A stretch of 64,000 nucleotides of DNA from Primula veris (taxonomy: Eukaryota > Streptophyta > Magnoliopsida > Ericales > Primulaceae), in contig OY821747.1 of the NCBI GenBank assembly GCA_963682055.1, positions 13,504,258 through 13,568,257 of the forward strand, given 5' to 3'. The stretch's first letter is position 1. Each line of letters starts with the position of its first letter. Both the position numbers and the translations under genes were made by a program. Of the stretch, positions 10,820 through 23,899 are shown piece after piece. A model generated the notes under the pieces. That model was given only the letters and a program-made list of their open reading frames with translations. It was not told the origin of the DNA and searched no databases.

Positions 10820-12427
10820 TCAGACCCCCGACTCAGCCAATTGCCAAGCCGAGGTCGCGATCAAAGGCCTCGAATGCCAGCCTAACATCAAACAACCCTC
10901 GTTCTCTTCAACCACATACCCATCCCCACCCGAGTACAAGGCAAGCAGCATACTTGCCTGCTTAAACGCGTTGGAACCCAAATGAACCGGATCAAACCCT
11001 GCCGAACCCATTCTCGTCCTCCACTGTCCTAAAGTCTCATGCCTCTCCACCCTCTCTACCCCCTCACACGCCACCACGTTACAGATCTGGCGACCCAAGT
11101 AAACCTCGCTCATTAGAACATCCTCGTTCGTACACTGATTCAACCCAGAACTCTCGAGCGAATCGAACATGGTCGAATAATAGTGTAGAGCTTCATTAAA
11201 TCTATCCACGAATATCTCTCCGTTGTGATTCGCCTCCTGCTCGACTAAAGTCACGATCTTAGGCCTCATCGCTTTAATCGAAGCTAAAACCTTCTCCACC
11301 GCCCCGGTTCTGGAAAACAGCTTATGCATCTCGAAAACCGAGTTTATCGCTACAGATTCAACCTCACTAGGCAACACATCTAACATCCCAGGCTCGATAT
11401 CCGCCAAGCTGTTCGCGACAAACCCTCGAAACTGAAACTTAACCCCAATCGTCTCGGCCAACTGAGCCAACTTCCACCCCACCTGCTGCAAAGCGTCGGT
11501 ATTATCCATCTGAGGCGGGCCAACACCAGTCAGCCTAAACTCCGGAGGCCCACCAGGCCTCAAAGCCAAGGCTTGCATCAAAGCAGGCCACTGCATCCCT
11601 TGCTTAAGCCCGAAATCAATCACATGAACCCTCGAAGACCCAGAAAACGCCTCCAAAATCGCCTGATTAGCAGTAAAATGCGCAAACTTCAAATACGGGC
11701 AGGTCTCGTAAAAGTGTGTCTCCAAAATATCCGAATACGAGACTTGTAGAGTGTTTTCCGGGTAGATCTTGTAGATTCGCCTCGCTAAAGCCTCAGCAAA
11801 ATACGTCGAAACCTTCCTCATAGCACCCGATTGGGAAACCGCAAGCACACCAATATGCTTCACCAAAGCGTCTGCTAAATTAAAGTTTTCGCCTTGAACA
11901 GCCTCGGCACATGCCATCAAAGTGTGGACGAGTCGAACACCAGTTTCCTGCGTGTCAACCAAAACAACAGGCCGAGGAACAACAGCCTCCTCGGCCTCCG
12001 TTTTCATCCTCTTACTAACACTTCCACTAATATTGCAGCTATTGTTTTTATTACAGTTTTCACCTCCAGATTCTGATTTATGACAAACAGCCCCACCCGG
12101 AATCACAGCAAGATCATAATCGTCGTAAATAACAGAGTTTTGGCAACTCGGGTAACTATTATTATCGACGTTGAGCTCGGTCAACATGGTATCGGCCCAA
12201 CCAAAGAGATCGGAAGGGTTATAATGAACCGTATCGTTTGCCAAGTTAAAGATCTCGTCGTTTGAACCCATAACCATCTCGAGCTGCTCGAGTTTATGTG
12301 CGACGTCAGCCATGTCTGAGGACCGTACTTTGTAGCCCAAAACGGCTAAAAGCTCGTCCATACCGGCGTCTTTCGGGTCCCAAGACGAGGACGATTCGCC
12401 TTTTTCTCCGTCTCGATCTCGCTTCAT
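10820..12427 (-). CDS. GAI: DELLA protein (GAI/RGA type GRAS regulator), 535 aa
   Basis: This is a nuclear repressor of gibberellin responses. Gibberellin-bound GID1 contacts the N-terminus and the protein is then degraded through SCF-SLY1/GID2 (family knowledge). Visible motifs: DELLA at 24-28 followed by [16 protein letters not shown] at 46-50, TVHYNPSD at 66-73, a basic KRMK at 139-142, then the GRAS domain with [19 protein letters not shown] (about 152-170), VHVID at 267-271, a PFYRE-region [30 protein letters not shown], and the SAW tail ending TSAWQLAES. It is a single exon, as usual for this family, and length is typical. The Ser/Thr tract before the GRAS domain is short, and the sequence after TVHYNPSD (LFGWADTML) departs from the usual form. 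The symbol is by family; orthology to GAI or RGA is not resolved. The gene looks intact. Confidence 0.96.
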   Translation of the reverse strand: MKRDRDGEKGESSSSWDPKDAGMDELLAVLGYKVRSSDMADVAHKLEQLEMVMGSNDEIFNLANDTVHYNPSDLFGWADTMLTELNVDNNSYPSCQNSVIYDDYDLAVIPGGAVCHKSESGGENCNKNNSCNISGSVSKRMKTEAEEAVVPRPVVLVDTQETGVRLVHTLMACAEAVQGENFNLADALVKHIGVLAVSQSGAMRKVSTYFAEALARRIYKIYPENTLQVSYSDILETHFYETCPYLKFAHFTANQAILEAFSGSSRVHVIDFGLKQGMQWPALMQALALRPGGPPEFRLTGVGPPQMDNTDALQQVGWKLAQLAETIGVKFQFRGFVANSLADIEPGMLDVLPSEVESVAINSVFEMHKLFSRTGAVEKVLASIKAMRPKIVTLVEQEANHNGEIFVDRFNEALHYYSTMFDSLESSGLNQCTNEDVLMSEVYLGRQICNVVACEGVERVERHETLGQWRTRMGSAGFDPVHLGSNAFKQASMLLALYSGGDGYVVEENEGCLMLGWHSRPLIATSAWQLAESGV

Positions 12428-12700
12428 ATTTCTGTATCTATTTAATATGGTATATATTATCTAATAAGTAGTAGAAATAGGTTGTTATTCAGTGATATTC
12501 TGGTTTTAATTTTATTTAGTTTTGTGTGTGTCTCTCTGTGTGTGTGTGTGTGTGTGATCTGAAATTTACTACTTTTTATTAACGAGGTTGAAAGAGGGGA
12601 AGGGGATAAGGGCGAACGGAGGCCATAACAATTATTTGGATTCTTTTTTATATCTTTATTTTATTTTATTTTATTTTATTTTATTTTATTATTATTTGTT
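12428..12700 (-). promoter_or_regulatory. DELLA 5' UTR and core promoter
   Basis: Reading leftward, a TATA-like element (GATATAAAAAAG, about 12642-12653) lies about 220 bp upstream of the ATG at 12427. Between them is a (TG)n microsatellite (about 12525-12557, CA-rich in the transcript). Just upstream of the TATA-like site is a (TTTTA)n tract (about 12656-12692). Both are length-variable sequence types close to the start of transcription. The TATA assignment is by position and sequence only. Confidence 0.5.
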
Positions 12701-14490
12701 ATGCTAGTGATCAATAAATAAAAGTAGGACTGATGTAAGAGTATTTGTTTTCTACACTGTTTATTAAGCTACTCAATGTTAAAATAAACTAGGACTGGTG
12801 TAAGGAGGAGGAGTATTTGTTTTCTTACACTCTTTTTATATTTCATGTCATTTTTCTTTTTATAATTAATAGGTATCTCGTTTTCAAACACTTCAACCAC
12901 CAAAAATTTAACATACAAAATTTTATATATTATTTTTTCCAAACATTTTACAAATAAAATAAAATAAAACATTGATTCTACGTAAAATAAAAATAAAAAT
13001 AGACGAGTCTTGTCCCTCTTTCTCCATAATAATATTAATGTGTGGATTCTTTTTTATATTTTATTATACTAGTAAAGTAGGACTCTTCTGTGAGGAGTGA
13101 GTATTTGTTTTCTATACTGTTTCTATATTTGATGTAAAATGTATTTAATAATAGGGATATCGTTTTCGGTTGGAAATTTCATGAACCTAGGGACGGATCC
13201 GGTTCATGTCAAGTCTGGATTTTGAACTATTAGTATCGTATGTATAATATCTAACTAAATTTATTTGTAGCTTATTGGTTGAGTGTTGGGTTTTAAAGAT
13301 ATCTGGCCCCTTTGGTCATGGGTTCAAATCCCTCATTAGCAAATTTTGTGTCTTTTTTTTGGCTGAATTTCTATTTTTTTAGCTTTCGAAAAAGATCTTA
13401 AAATAAAATAAAAATTGAAACTATTTTATCCTTACATTTCGTAATGAGTTTCTTCTTTATATAACATTTCTTTTTAATTAACATTTTGCTTGGATAACAT
13501 TTTAGTTTTACATTTTAACAATAAAATAATTTTCCTAAAAATATTTATAGCTTCTAAAAAAATGCGAGACTTTCATTTAATTAACTATACTAAATACAAG
13601 TAAAGTATATTGCCTGGATTTATTAATATACAATTGAAAAAAAAACCGTCATATATACACCATATAATCAATCAATGGAGGTTATTGAAAAGTAGGAAAC
13701 ATCGTTTTGCAATACGCTCATCATATACAGAAAAATAAGATATATATGTACATTTTGTGTCTCTACTCAACCGAAATTCTAGCTCCGTCCCTGAAGCTAA
13801 CTACATCAGTCATTTGTCAAGTTATATGTATTTTTATAAGTATTTATAATTATTTTTTGATTATATTTTTTATATCAACGTTCTATATTATTTCTTTCAA
13901 ATTCTTTTTAAAAAAAATTGACATTTTCTATATTTTTTTATGTTTAATTATTTGTTTGGCAATTCATAAGGTATTAATATTAATAAATACCAAAAAAATA
14001 CTATAAAACGTCAAATTTTACTGATTCTTTTAACAAACATTTTAGAAATAAAATAAAATATTGATTTAAAAAATATAATCGAAAAATAATTACGAATAAC
14101 TATAACGTGACGTAAACATGATGTAGTTAACTTTAGGAAATTTCCACCCTCATTTTCAAACACTTAAACACTAAAAAAATATACATAACGTTAAATTTTA
14201 CAGGTTTTTTTAATAAACATTTTACAAATAAAATAAAATGATAATTCATAAAAAAAATTAAGTGAAAAAATCAATTCCGAATACGAAACCTGAGGGGGTG
14301 TCACGATAAAGGAAGTCTCCCTTCCCCATAATGATAAGTGAGAATTCTTTTTTATAATTTATTTTATTTTATTATAATAGTGAATAAAATAAATAAAGTA
14401 GGACCGGTGTAAGGCGGAAAAGTAATTGTTTTCTACACTGTTTTTATATTTGACGTAAAAGGTTTAATAATAGGGATCTCGTTTTAGATG
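12635..14490. repeat. Promoter-proximal block repeated upstream of DELLA
   Basis: A block with ggattcttttttatat, then taggact(c)ggtgtaagg, then tatttgttttctacactgtt occurs at about 12640-12770. Diverged copies lie at about 12787-12970 (partial), 13020-13163 and 14325-14488. A second word, aacattttacaaataaaata, recurs at about 12940, 14035 and 14217. Apart from a SINE-like sequence at 13255-13370, nothing coding is visible; the frame at 13707-14006 is low-complexity and judged random. Confidence 0.6.
13255..13375 (+). mobile_element. Possible tRNA-derived SINE
   Basis: An A-box-like tagcttattggttgagtg (13268-13285) is followed about 35 bp later by a perfect B-box GGTTCAAATCC (13321-13331), the spacing of an internal RNA polymerase III promoter. 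A T-rich tail follows. The sequence does not fold as a complete tRNA. No target-site duplication was identified, so the limits are approximate. Confidence 0.4.
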
Positions 14491-16540
14491 CACTGTGAGT
14501 AAATAATAGGATAATGTGTTTGTTCACATGAAGCTACTGAATTATTTGAAAGAGAGGGGTGTTTAATTTCCTATTATTTAAAATGGTGAAATTTTCGTAT
14601 TAACTTTTCGTAACTTATACTCCCTATTTACCGTTTCATTTTCATCCTAGCTAGTAGCTATACTAGCTAGGAGTACAACAATGATCACACTAAAGTGTAA
14701 TTTTTGAATATTGTTAAACAATTATTAACATTTCAACAATCATATTAATATAATAAATGTTACTTCCAAATATTTTTAAAAATGAGCTTATATTTTATAA
14801 ATAATATTGTAGTAATAATATTATTCCTTTATAATTAAAAGATTTTTATAAACATGTAAACATTATGAGCAAAATTTTGTAATCATGTGAATAGTGTTTA
14901 ATATAGATAAATACATAAGATTAGGCTTGCGCTAAGTCTAAAGTTTTATTTGATTACTAGATGCTAACTTAGATAGAATCGAGTTGAAGGCTTACGCCAA
15001 TATTTCTACTTACATATTCAAAAACAAATAAAAAGGGACTGAATAACTCATTATTAACTTAAACATTCCTCGAAGTGTCTTTTATTTTCTTTTGCTATAC
15101 CATTTGATGATTATGTAATAAGTTTAATTAGTTAACAGAGATACAATATCTATGAATGTTACAAATTATGATGATAAAAGTCTGAATAAAAAAGTGAAAT
15201 GCATGGTTTAAAGTATACTCAGTTTTTTTTAAAGTCTACTCAAGACTACTAAACACCTTCTACTAACTTATGAAAAAAATCAAGTAAGGAGCTTATGAGT
15301 ATAATAATGATTAACGTGTTTTTCCACCCAATGAAGTCTTGTAGTGGCACGAGAGCAGTAAGATACCGATATATTGAATACAGGAATGTAGGCTCAAATT
15401 ACATTTGTGTTTTTGAAGGCTTTAAATAATATATCACTTCAATCTACATACCGAGAACCATTAGCGGTCAAAATTATGGCTTTTGACGAATCGTTCTCTC
15501 CTTTCGAGATGAGTTTTTAAAGTTTTAAATAATTTTAAAGTTATTTAAATGTTTTCAATTTTAGCATTGTCAATCCAAATCATGCAATTAGCTATGAAGT
15601 TGTGGAAATAATATAAATTAACTAGTTGCTACGGTTGATCAAGACTCGCACGCAACTAGTTCAATTTACAGATTATTTTTACTAAAACTACCACTTTTAC
15701 TAAGATTTGTCAATACGATTCATTTAAGTAAGAAACAACCACTTTTACTAAGGGTTGTAATTCCTGTTCAACTAAACAAGAATTCACTACTTATACTAAG
15801 GGTTCAAATTTATTCAATTAAGCAAGAATTAGAGAGCGAAATTAATGTTGTATTGCTAAACAACGTATTCAAAACCGCAAATGACGAAATAAAAAAGGAG
15901 AACGATAATAATATAATAAAAGAGAAGAAGAAGAATAACCTTACTATAAATAGTCGGGATTTCTAGGTTATAATCATTCTCTCCCTTTCTCTTTTCAAAA
16001 CGAAATTATGGTCTGAATAATATACAAACTACTGGTTTTGAGATATATAGGATGTAACACATGTAACAAACTCTATCAAAGCATATGCATCAATGTATGT
16101 ATATGCTAGTGTTTCCCTATACTATGAAAGTTTTGCAAAAAAAAAAAACCATCTGCATCAATTTCCTTTTGATATCTCTATACTAATTTTCTTTAAGCAT
16201 TCTCCTTGTTTATAGGGATACCATAACTTCAATGTATAAATTAAATAATAAGTTATATATGAGAGAGAAAATGTTATTAGAGGTAGAAATGAATATGGTG
16301 AGAGAAAATGTTATTAGAATATGATAAAATATATAATTATTTATGACAGAGATGCTAAAATAGTGAAATTGATAATGTGATAAATTTAAATTATTATCAT
16401 AAAAGTGTAAAATTGTGTTAGTTTAAGGAAAACTATATGATAATCGATACGGTTGCTCTCAATATCTAAAATTTTGAAATTATGTTTACCTAACCGGTTA
16501 GGCCTAACAGGCTAAGATAACCGGTTTGGTCAATTACTTG
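14490..16540. other. Intergenic, no gene recognised
   Basis: AT-rich. The only structure seen is a short degenerate repeat around 15680-15830 (cacttttactaagg-ttg recurring three times). No ORF of note, RNA gene or transposon end was found. Confidence 0.5.
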
Positions 16541-16900
16541 TAGAAGCTTTTCTCGAGTTGGGCCTTTGAGCTTGTGTGCTTCAATGGGTTCAGCCCAAAT
16601 CTTTTTTATTTTATTGCACCTTTTGGTTATTTTCACCTTTTAAGTATTTTTTTTTTATTAGTTTGATCCATCTTTGGTTTCTTATTTTCATCCAAGTCTA
16701 GTATTTTTGTCAAATCAACTATTTTATGTTCAAAAATACAAATAATAGCAAATTATCCGTAAAAACACGAAATTAATCAAACAACGCATAAATACGCAAT
16801 AATTACTTTAAACTCGCCTAAGAATGCTTGAATTTCTACCAAAAATATACAATCTACGGGTCTAATCAAAGCATGATATGTGAAAAACGAATATGTAAAT
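16541..16900. repeat. Old dispersed repeat, copy A
   Basis: Resembles 23510-23850. Shared words include ttgggc-tt-gagctt at the left, aaaatacaaa-aa and the run acgcataaatacgcaataattactttaaactcg against acacataaacacgcattaaattaacttttaaactcg. This type of sequence is common beside plant Ty3/gypsy LTRs, but that assignment is only a suggestion. Confidence 0.45.
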
Positions 16901-19562
16901 AAATTATAAGATTAGACAAGTGTTAGAGGCGGAAACGAGATCTAAAGATATTAAAGGTTAGAGGTGGGTGTCGAAACCTTAAACCGATTATTATTTTGTC
17001 TTAATGTATCTTTTCCTTAGTTTTCCTTACTCGATTTATTGTAATTATAATGTTATTATATCATGCTATACATATGACGACCAATGTTTGGTATTTGCTG
17101 AAATTTGGTTATTTCTATGAATATGTATATGTTGTTTAGTGTTGAGCTCGAGTAGAGCATTACAAATTTTTTGTTGCTTTGCATATCATTGTCATGACAT
17201 TTACATTGTTCCTCCTTATATTGGGGGTCGTTTTCCGCCGGTCAGGTGTGGCTTTTCCACCCGATTATGGGTGTGGTCCATCCTATTTGGGAGAGTTTTG
17301 GTCTGGTTAGGGAGTGACTTTCGACCTGGTTAGGGTGTCGCCCTCCCGGTTTAAGGGAGATTTCCACCCACGGTGTGGCGTTTCTGTCGTTAGGTGGGGT
17401 TTCTCCACCCAATTAGGATGTGTATTCTGGTAATATGTGTAGAGAGATGGAGAGCGGTAATAATAATCCATTAATTGATTATATCATCGCTCAGATGGAG
17501 ATATGTTAGATAATAACAAAACATTATACTTTATACTTGATGATTCTGTAATTATTCCATCCAATGCAGAGGAAGACACTATAGCTAAAACGTAAATTAA
17601 TTAATTCATCTACAACGAAGAACGTGAGATTTATTCGAAATAAACTCTCTTTCCCACTTAGTTATTTATACATTTTAGGGATATAATTAATTCCATCTGA
17701 TAGAGAGAGTAAGACAATATAACTAACACATTAAACTAAATACATCACTTATAATGTGCCTCAATACAATCCAATACAATTATTAATTAATTACCAAACA
17801 AACTAATTAAATTTAAAAAATACTTTTTTTTCTTCTTAAAATCTTATTAAAGAGTATCAAGAGATTTCACAGATACAACATTTAACTAAAAAATACTTAT
17901 TAATTAAGTTAATCAAATCCGAAATTATTCTTAATTTTATGAAATTTTCATTCATCAGTCAATTACTACATAAGCAACTTATCTTTTGTTAGTGTTTCCT
18001 GAATATATTTATCATAAGTTCAGATTTCATCCATAATATTTAACATTAGAATGAGAAGTACCATTTATAAGGTAAACTTGCTTTATTGTAATACTTATAT
18101 ATTCAAATGTTGTAGTTTTGTGAACTTTAGAGTAATTTTAAAAAGAATAATGTTTTAATGCATTTTTTCTTCGTTTGTGAACCTTAAGTATTTTTAGGAT
18201 TATCCCACCCGACCCGTCAGATACCATAGCGATCGGATACCTGAAAAGTCGGTTTCTGATTTTTTTGGGAATGTGATCAGGAGAAAAAATTGATTCACAA
18301 AACTTGTTGGTCGAGATTCGGGTTGAAGGTTATGGTCCAGACCTGGCCCGATCCCACCCATTAAAAATGTTACTTTTAAAACACTAGGGTGAAGTTGAAA
18401 CAACTGAATAACTACAAGGATCACTCTGCAATGAAAGCAAAATTGAAGAAATAATAACAAGGGCACTCTCTCCCTTCTCTAAATATTACAAACAATGGTC
18501 CCTGGGCATATTAACAACAGCTAGGGTTTTACACCAAACCTAATTGCTGTTATTTCTTTAAATACTTGTCTCTTGAAGAAATATAACCCGCTGCTGCCAA
18601 ACCTGCCCTTTGCCGGCAACCTTGCTGTCCCCGCTTCCATCACCAAACACGATCGACTATATCCCAGTCCAGCAAGCCAACCAGTCACGCACTGACGCAC
18701 CCAGTTGTATTCAACTTCTAATGAATAACCGGGTTCGAACGTATTCAAAAAACCTTTCTAAGAACGAATCCCTTTAGTAGAGTTACAGCTTACTGATCCT
18801 TTAGTTAAACCATATATATCATCACAATTTGTGGTTTTTTTTTTACAAGCAAATCATGTAGCAGAAAGCACTTGTACTAGCTTTGAAAAAGTACATGCTC
18901 AATGTATAAATATGCTTTGATTCCATATATACACACAAGTTTCAGAAAACATAAATCTTATGGGTCTAGTCCCCGTCAATATGCAGCCGTGTAACAGTGC
19001 GGAATCAGGATCGTAAAATGCGTGGCTGATTTTCTATAATTTTTTTTTATATCTTATATGAAGTCATTTTACGGAATAGGGGGACTGAAACACTAAAATT
19101 TAAATGTTTTGATCAAAATACATAGAAAAAATCTATATTTTCATAATTTTTTTTTCAAATGGTGGTTGCAGCCTCTGACTATCCCTAACTAGTTCCTTCA
19201 TTGCGTGCATATGATATGAACACATTTTCAATATAAGTATTTAAAATATTTAAAATTTAACTCGAAACTAGGATAAAACATATGAAAATGTAAGTGTCCA
19301 TACGAAATCAACCATTCTTTGTAGTCATGAAGAATCTAGTAAAACCGTGTGATACAACACTATTGATGTATGCTCATTTTATTTAAAGTTGTGTTCGATA
19401 AAAATATTTTGTAATAATCAATGATCTGAACTTCTGTACTGTGTAAATCTAACTCAACACAACGGATCAATTACTATAAAAAATAAAAGGCACAAGTACT
19501 ACATCTAAGTAATATGTACAAATATTGTTTATAACTATTTTCGACTAAGTTATTTATTATTA
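16901..19562. other. Intergenic with a GC-rich degenerate repeat
   Basis: At about 17220-17410 a GC-rich tract repeats ggtgtgg-c-ttt-ccaccc words several times and stands out from its AT-rich surroundings. It is probably a transposon relic. The short open frames at 17139-17333, 18200-18466 and 18521-18748 have no recognisable domains. Nothing else is supported. Confidence 0.45.
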
Positions 19563-19572
19563 AAGAATAAAT

Positions 19573-20359
19573 GAGCGATTAACATAAACATACCATACAC
19601 CTATTATATTAACAAAAACATACTCTCAAAAGTTAAATTATCAAAAACATACATTCAATTAATAATTAATAAAAAATAAAAAATATCATTCATCTCTCCA
19701 TATCTCTTTTCTCTCTCTTCCTCTCCCTCTCTCTCCGATCTTTCTCTCCTTCTTCCTCTCTCTGCTCCTCCTTTTCATTCTCTCCGATCTCTCATCCTTA
19801 CTATCTCTCTGCTCCTTACTCTCTCTTTATGATCTTTCTCTCTTCTTTCCTCTCTCTCTTCGATGGAGATTTAGACGGAGACATCCGTCAGAGTGGGCGG
19901 CGAGAGTATATAGCGAGATCGAAAACTCGAGTTTGATGCCGACAAAGATGAGGTCATCGAAAGAGAGGCCCATGACCACGACATGATAGTTCGAGATCGG
20001 AGAACGGATAAGGATTTGATTTCTTAACTAGTGTATAAGTTTGAAAAATAATTGTATAAACTCCGTGAATTGAGTGTACGAAGTTAAAAATTATGGATAT
20101 GAATTATGTAAATAATTATATGAATTATGTAGATTGTAATATGAACTTTACGAATTATGGTATGAATTTTTAAAATAAGTATATGAACTTTTCAAATAAT
20201 GGTAATAACTTTTGAAATAATTGTAATAACTTTTAAAATAACGGTATGAAATATACAAATTAAGTTATGAACTTTTGTGAATGTTTTTGTTAATTAAAAA
20301 TTTTTAGTTATGTTTTTGTTAATTTAGTTTAAAAAATAATATGTTTTGTTAATTTATCC
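19573..20359. mobile_element. Non-autonomous TIR element, possible Pack-MULE
   Basis: A direct repeat aagaataaat (19563-19572 and 20360-20369) flanks 787 bp. The ends are inverted relatives: gagcgattaacataaacat on the left, and ggataaattaacaaaacat as the complement of the right. The aacaaaaacata word recurs inside both ends. The core holds a CT microsatellite (about 19690-19860) and a GC-rich, gene-like stretch (about 19862-20015) unlike the surroundings. A 9-10 bp TSD suggests a MULE; a captured gene fragment would make it a Pack-MULE. No source gene was identified. Confidence 0.5.
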
Positions 20360-20770
20360 AAGAATAAATAATAAAACCAATATTTAAGTCATGTGTTCTA
20401 GTAATAACATACCATTGTTACGTTGATTATTAAAAACGGAGAGCATGGTATTATTAGATGATAATTGAGGTTCCTAAAATTTGATATAAAAGGCTTTATT
20501 TTATTATTTTAATCGAGGAAGAACTTGGGGGTTGGGGTTAGCAACAACTACTTAGATTAACCGTATCAATAAACTTAAATTTTTTCTTAAATTTACATAC
20601 TTTTACATTTTTAAGGATAACAATTTAATTTTATAACATTTTCAGTTTCTCTACCATCTTCATAATCATAACTAATAATATATTTTATTATTTTCTACCA
20701 AACTATTCTCCCTCCATATTCATTTCTCAATTAAATTTGATGGGTCCATTTAAAAGCATGTGTGTGAGAA

Positions 20771-20827
20771 GATAACGAATGAATTACCGTGGCAACACCA
20801 GAATGCACAAAAGATGCCACCAAATGA
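20771..20827. repeat. 57-bp direct repeat, left copy
   Basis: Identical to 21294-21350 except for one base (ccgtgg against ccatgg). Begins gataacgaatgaattacc and ends caccaaatga. It is followed at once by a run of 16 T. Confidence 0.95.
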
Positions 20828-21293
20828 TTTTTTTTTTTTTTTTATTACTTAATACATTTAACAAAAATATTACTTTACATTGGCACAAGCGGGTATATTA
20901 CTTTATCAAGATTTAATTGTATTATCATTTTTATATAAAATACTCATATTTAAATATAATTATTAATATTCTTTAACATTTAAGATACAAAATAAGTTGC
21001 ATAAAGTAGAATCATATTTATAATTTTGTTCAACTATTCATAAATGAAGTGTTATATTTAAACTTTTTTGCTAATGAGATATTTTTCATAAAATTGTGTT
21101 TTGTTTTTCGAAGCTGGAAATGTACCGTAGTATACCATTAACATACCGCACTTGCGGTATACCGAAAGTGCGGTATACAAAACTGTCGTACGATAATAAT
21201 ATTGAAATTTAAGTATAACATATATACGGTACAATAATGGTATCCGGCATCTTGATGTACCATTTCCACCTAATGCTAGTGCTCTTAGTATCA
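20828..21293 (-). mobile_element. 466-bp insert between 57-bp repeats, poly-T at left edge
   Basis: The insert starts with T16 exactly where the left 57-bp repeat ends, and it stops exactly where the right repeat begins. On the minus strand this is a segment ending in poly-A, as in target-primed retroposition, with an unusually long target-site duplication. It contains a hairpin around accgcacttgcggt (about 21147-21177). No gene or Pol III promoter was recognised. A non-retroposon origin (repair-made duplication) is possible. Confidence 0.5.
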
Positions 21294-21350
21294 GATAACG
21301 AATGAATTACCATGGCAACACCAGAATGCACAAAAGATGCCACCAAATGA
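21294..21350. repeat. 57-bp direct repeat, right copy
   Basis: Second copy of the sequence at 20771-20827, one mismatch. Confidence 0.95.
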
Positions 21351-23509
21351 ATACAACATGTCAAAGACTAAGCATCTTCCTCCTTGATGAGATAGTAGTA
21401 AGATAAAGATTGGGTTGTAAAATAAATAAAAATTCAGTTTTGTGGATGGGACCGTACTGACTCAATCGATAGTGATATATATATAGAGATAGGTGACCAA
21501 AGAAAAGGAAGAATGGGGTCCATCTGGGAATGTGGTACGCTAGCTTCAGTAATGCGGTTGGTTTATCACGCTATCTTTTTCACACTCCAATTTGTAGTTA
21601 TATATTTCAATTATACATATTTAATTAAACAAAACTTTTTTTTACCTTTTATTTTTAACATGCTTACTTATTTTTCATTATATGTATCAAATCTTAAATA
21701 ATACATGTAAATTTGAATTTTTAAGTATGCTTTTATATACAAATCAATGATTCTCGCTAAGTATTATTTCAGTTATAGTGAATTGATCATTAAAAGAACA
21801 TTTTGTAACATGAACTTCCAAACGAGTCAGCTGGTTATAACAATCAACAATCAAATATTCAGTCAGTTAATAACATATTTATACTTTTTAAATGCATTTT
21901 TTTTTAATATAATACTTATAGATAAAGTAATATTTCTGGATTAGTTAGGCTTCATAAAAACACTAAATTCACATTTTTTTAATTAAACCTTATTAAAGAA
22001 AATCAAAAGATTTCACAACTATCCTATAAACTCGAACTCTGCACATTCTATTTGATTGTACGGGTGATAGTTCACTAGGTTATTTCTACTAAACTCGTAC
22101 ATGCGACGATTATATTGGTAACTCTATATTAGTAACTTTATAGAAATTTCGCGGTCTCATGATCTCATCACACCCCCAACTAGCTCAATATTTGTCTCGA
22201 ACGTTGTAAGCGATAAAGATGTTTATCAATTTTATCCAAAAATTTTCCCTTTTCTTTTTAGTCACTAAATAGCCTAAGTGCTAAAACAACAAAATAAATC
22301 TTAGCTCACTTTCATAAAAATCACTGTTATATTTAGCATATTTAACAATATGTTAAACCTCTAGTATTTTAAGTGTACGAGTTTTGTCACTTGAGGGTCT
22401 AACAAGACCATACACACAAACATCTACATTTTAATCTATTAATTACGTCCTTTACTCTTAAGAGCTAACACGGTAAAACCTCTAAACATAACTATAATTT
22501 TCCATTAAAATTTCCATTCGTCTCAACCAAGCTTAGTTTAATATTGTACATCTTTTATGATCCAGCTACCTTCAAGTGTATACTGGTGACTCAATAGTTC
22601 GATCATTATTTTTGAAACATTTGCAATTATTCGTTTCATTAAAAATAGGAATCCTTAACTATCAATTTTATACTGATATAGAAGGTTTCTTGAAAACCAT
22701 AGTCTTGTTAACAATATAAAATAGTAAAAATTGGTATATAGGCATAACTTTATACTAGCTCTTTTTATTTTATTTTCACTCTTTTTTTTTTTTCTCTCCC
22801 ACTTCTAATTATTTTTTTCTTACTAATTTTTTTTCTTTCTAATTTTTCCTCCTCCAACCGCACCTCTCACCCCATATATCTGCTGGGGGAATCGGCATAT
22901 TATTTATCCAGGGCTGTTCGTATTCGCTCTATCTTTCTCACTAACATATATAAAATTAAAACTCTCCACACGACATAGGACGTGAACAAGTACTGATCAT
23001 AGAAAAGATCACACTTTTGACACCTCAAATGTAGCCATATATATGCCACACATGCTATATGGGTTCCAAAAAGAATGATCGATCACCATAGATCTAGTAC
23101 TGTCGCGGAAAGATTGGTATTCGCTAATAAACTTTTCAGAATAGATCTAGTATGCAAATTGTACAATATTATTACTCACTAAATTGGATTGAGAAGAAAA
23201 TTAACAATATCAAACACATTTTTATTTAAAGATTTTATACCTGATCTTAGTATAATTATTTCCGATTTCGAATTCTCACTACATGTTGACGATTAAAATC
23301 ATATTTCCTAACCAATAAATCAAAACGTGACATGATTATTTTTATGACAGTTTTACTATTCTTTTCACCTGTGGATAGTTTTTACAAGTTATATTATCGG
23401 ATACATATAAGTTCAATCCGAAACAAACTCTATCAAAATCTAATTTTAAAAATCTCTTCTGTTATATGACCAATCATCTTGACCGATTAGGTCCCAATAT
23501 CTAGAACGT
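21351..23509. other. Intergenic, no gene recognised
   Basis: AT-rich. Short frames at 21513-21701 and 21747-21944 are hydrophobic but low-complexity and unsupported. A stretch near 21980-22020 (ccttattaaagaaaatcaaaagatttcacaa) resembles 17840-17870, so both may be tails of one old repeat family. Confidence 0.45.
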
Positions 23510-23850
23510 TTTCGCATTTTGGGCTTCGTTGAGCTTCTCTTGTGTCTGGTCCAGACTCGTTTATTGATCTTTTGTGCTGAACTTAATATTTTTTGGTCTC
23601 TTTTCTTCACTCTGGCCCAATTTCGATGTTTAACGTTGTCCAAGTTTCGTTTTCACTATGTTTTAGGCTCTAATCACCACATTTACATGAAAAATACAAA
23701 CAAACGCCAATCATCTAAAAAAACACAGAATTAATTTAAAAACACATAAACACGCATTAAATTAACTTTTAAACTCGTTTAGAATACTATAATTAACCGT
23801 AAAATATACTATTGCGTGGTCTAGTCAGATAGCAACCGTTGAGAGCTCCG
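23510..23850. repeat. Old dispersed repeat, copy B
   Basis: Diverged relative of 16541-16900 in the same orientation; see that entry. Confidence 0.45.
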
Positions 23851-23899
23851 TATCAATTCTAGTGAGAGAAAGTGATCAGGGCAAATGAGAAAAAACATA

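Noticed and set aside
13268..13331. A tRNA gene
   Set aside because: A and B boxes are present but no acceptor stem or anticodon arm can be folded; SINE is the better reading.
18200..18748. Two minus-strand open frames as genes
   Set aside because: No domain, no codon-like composition, no splice context; best explained as chance frames in a slightly GC-richer relic.
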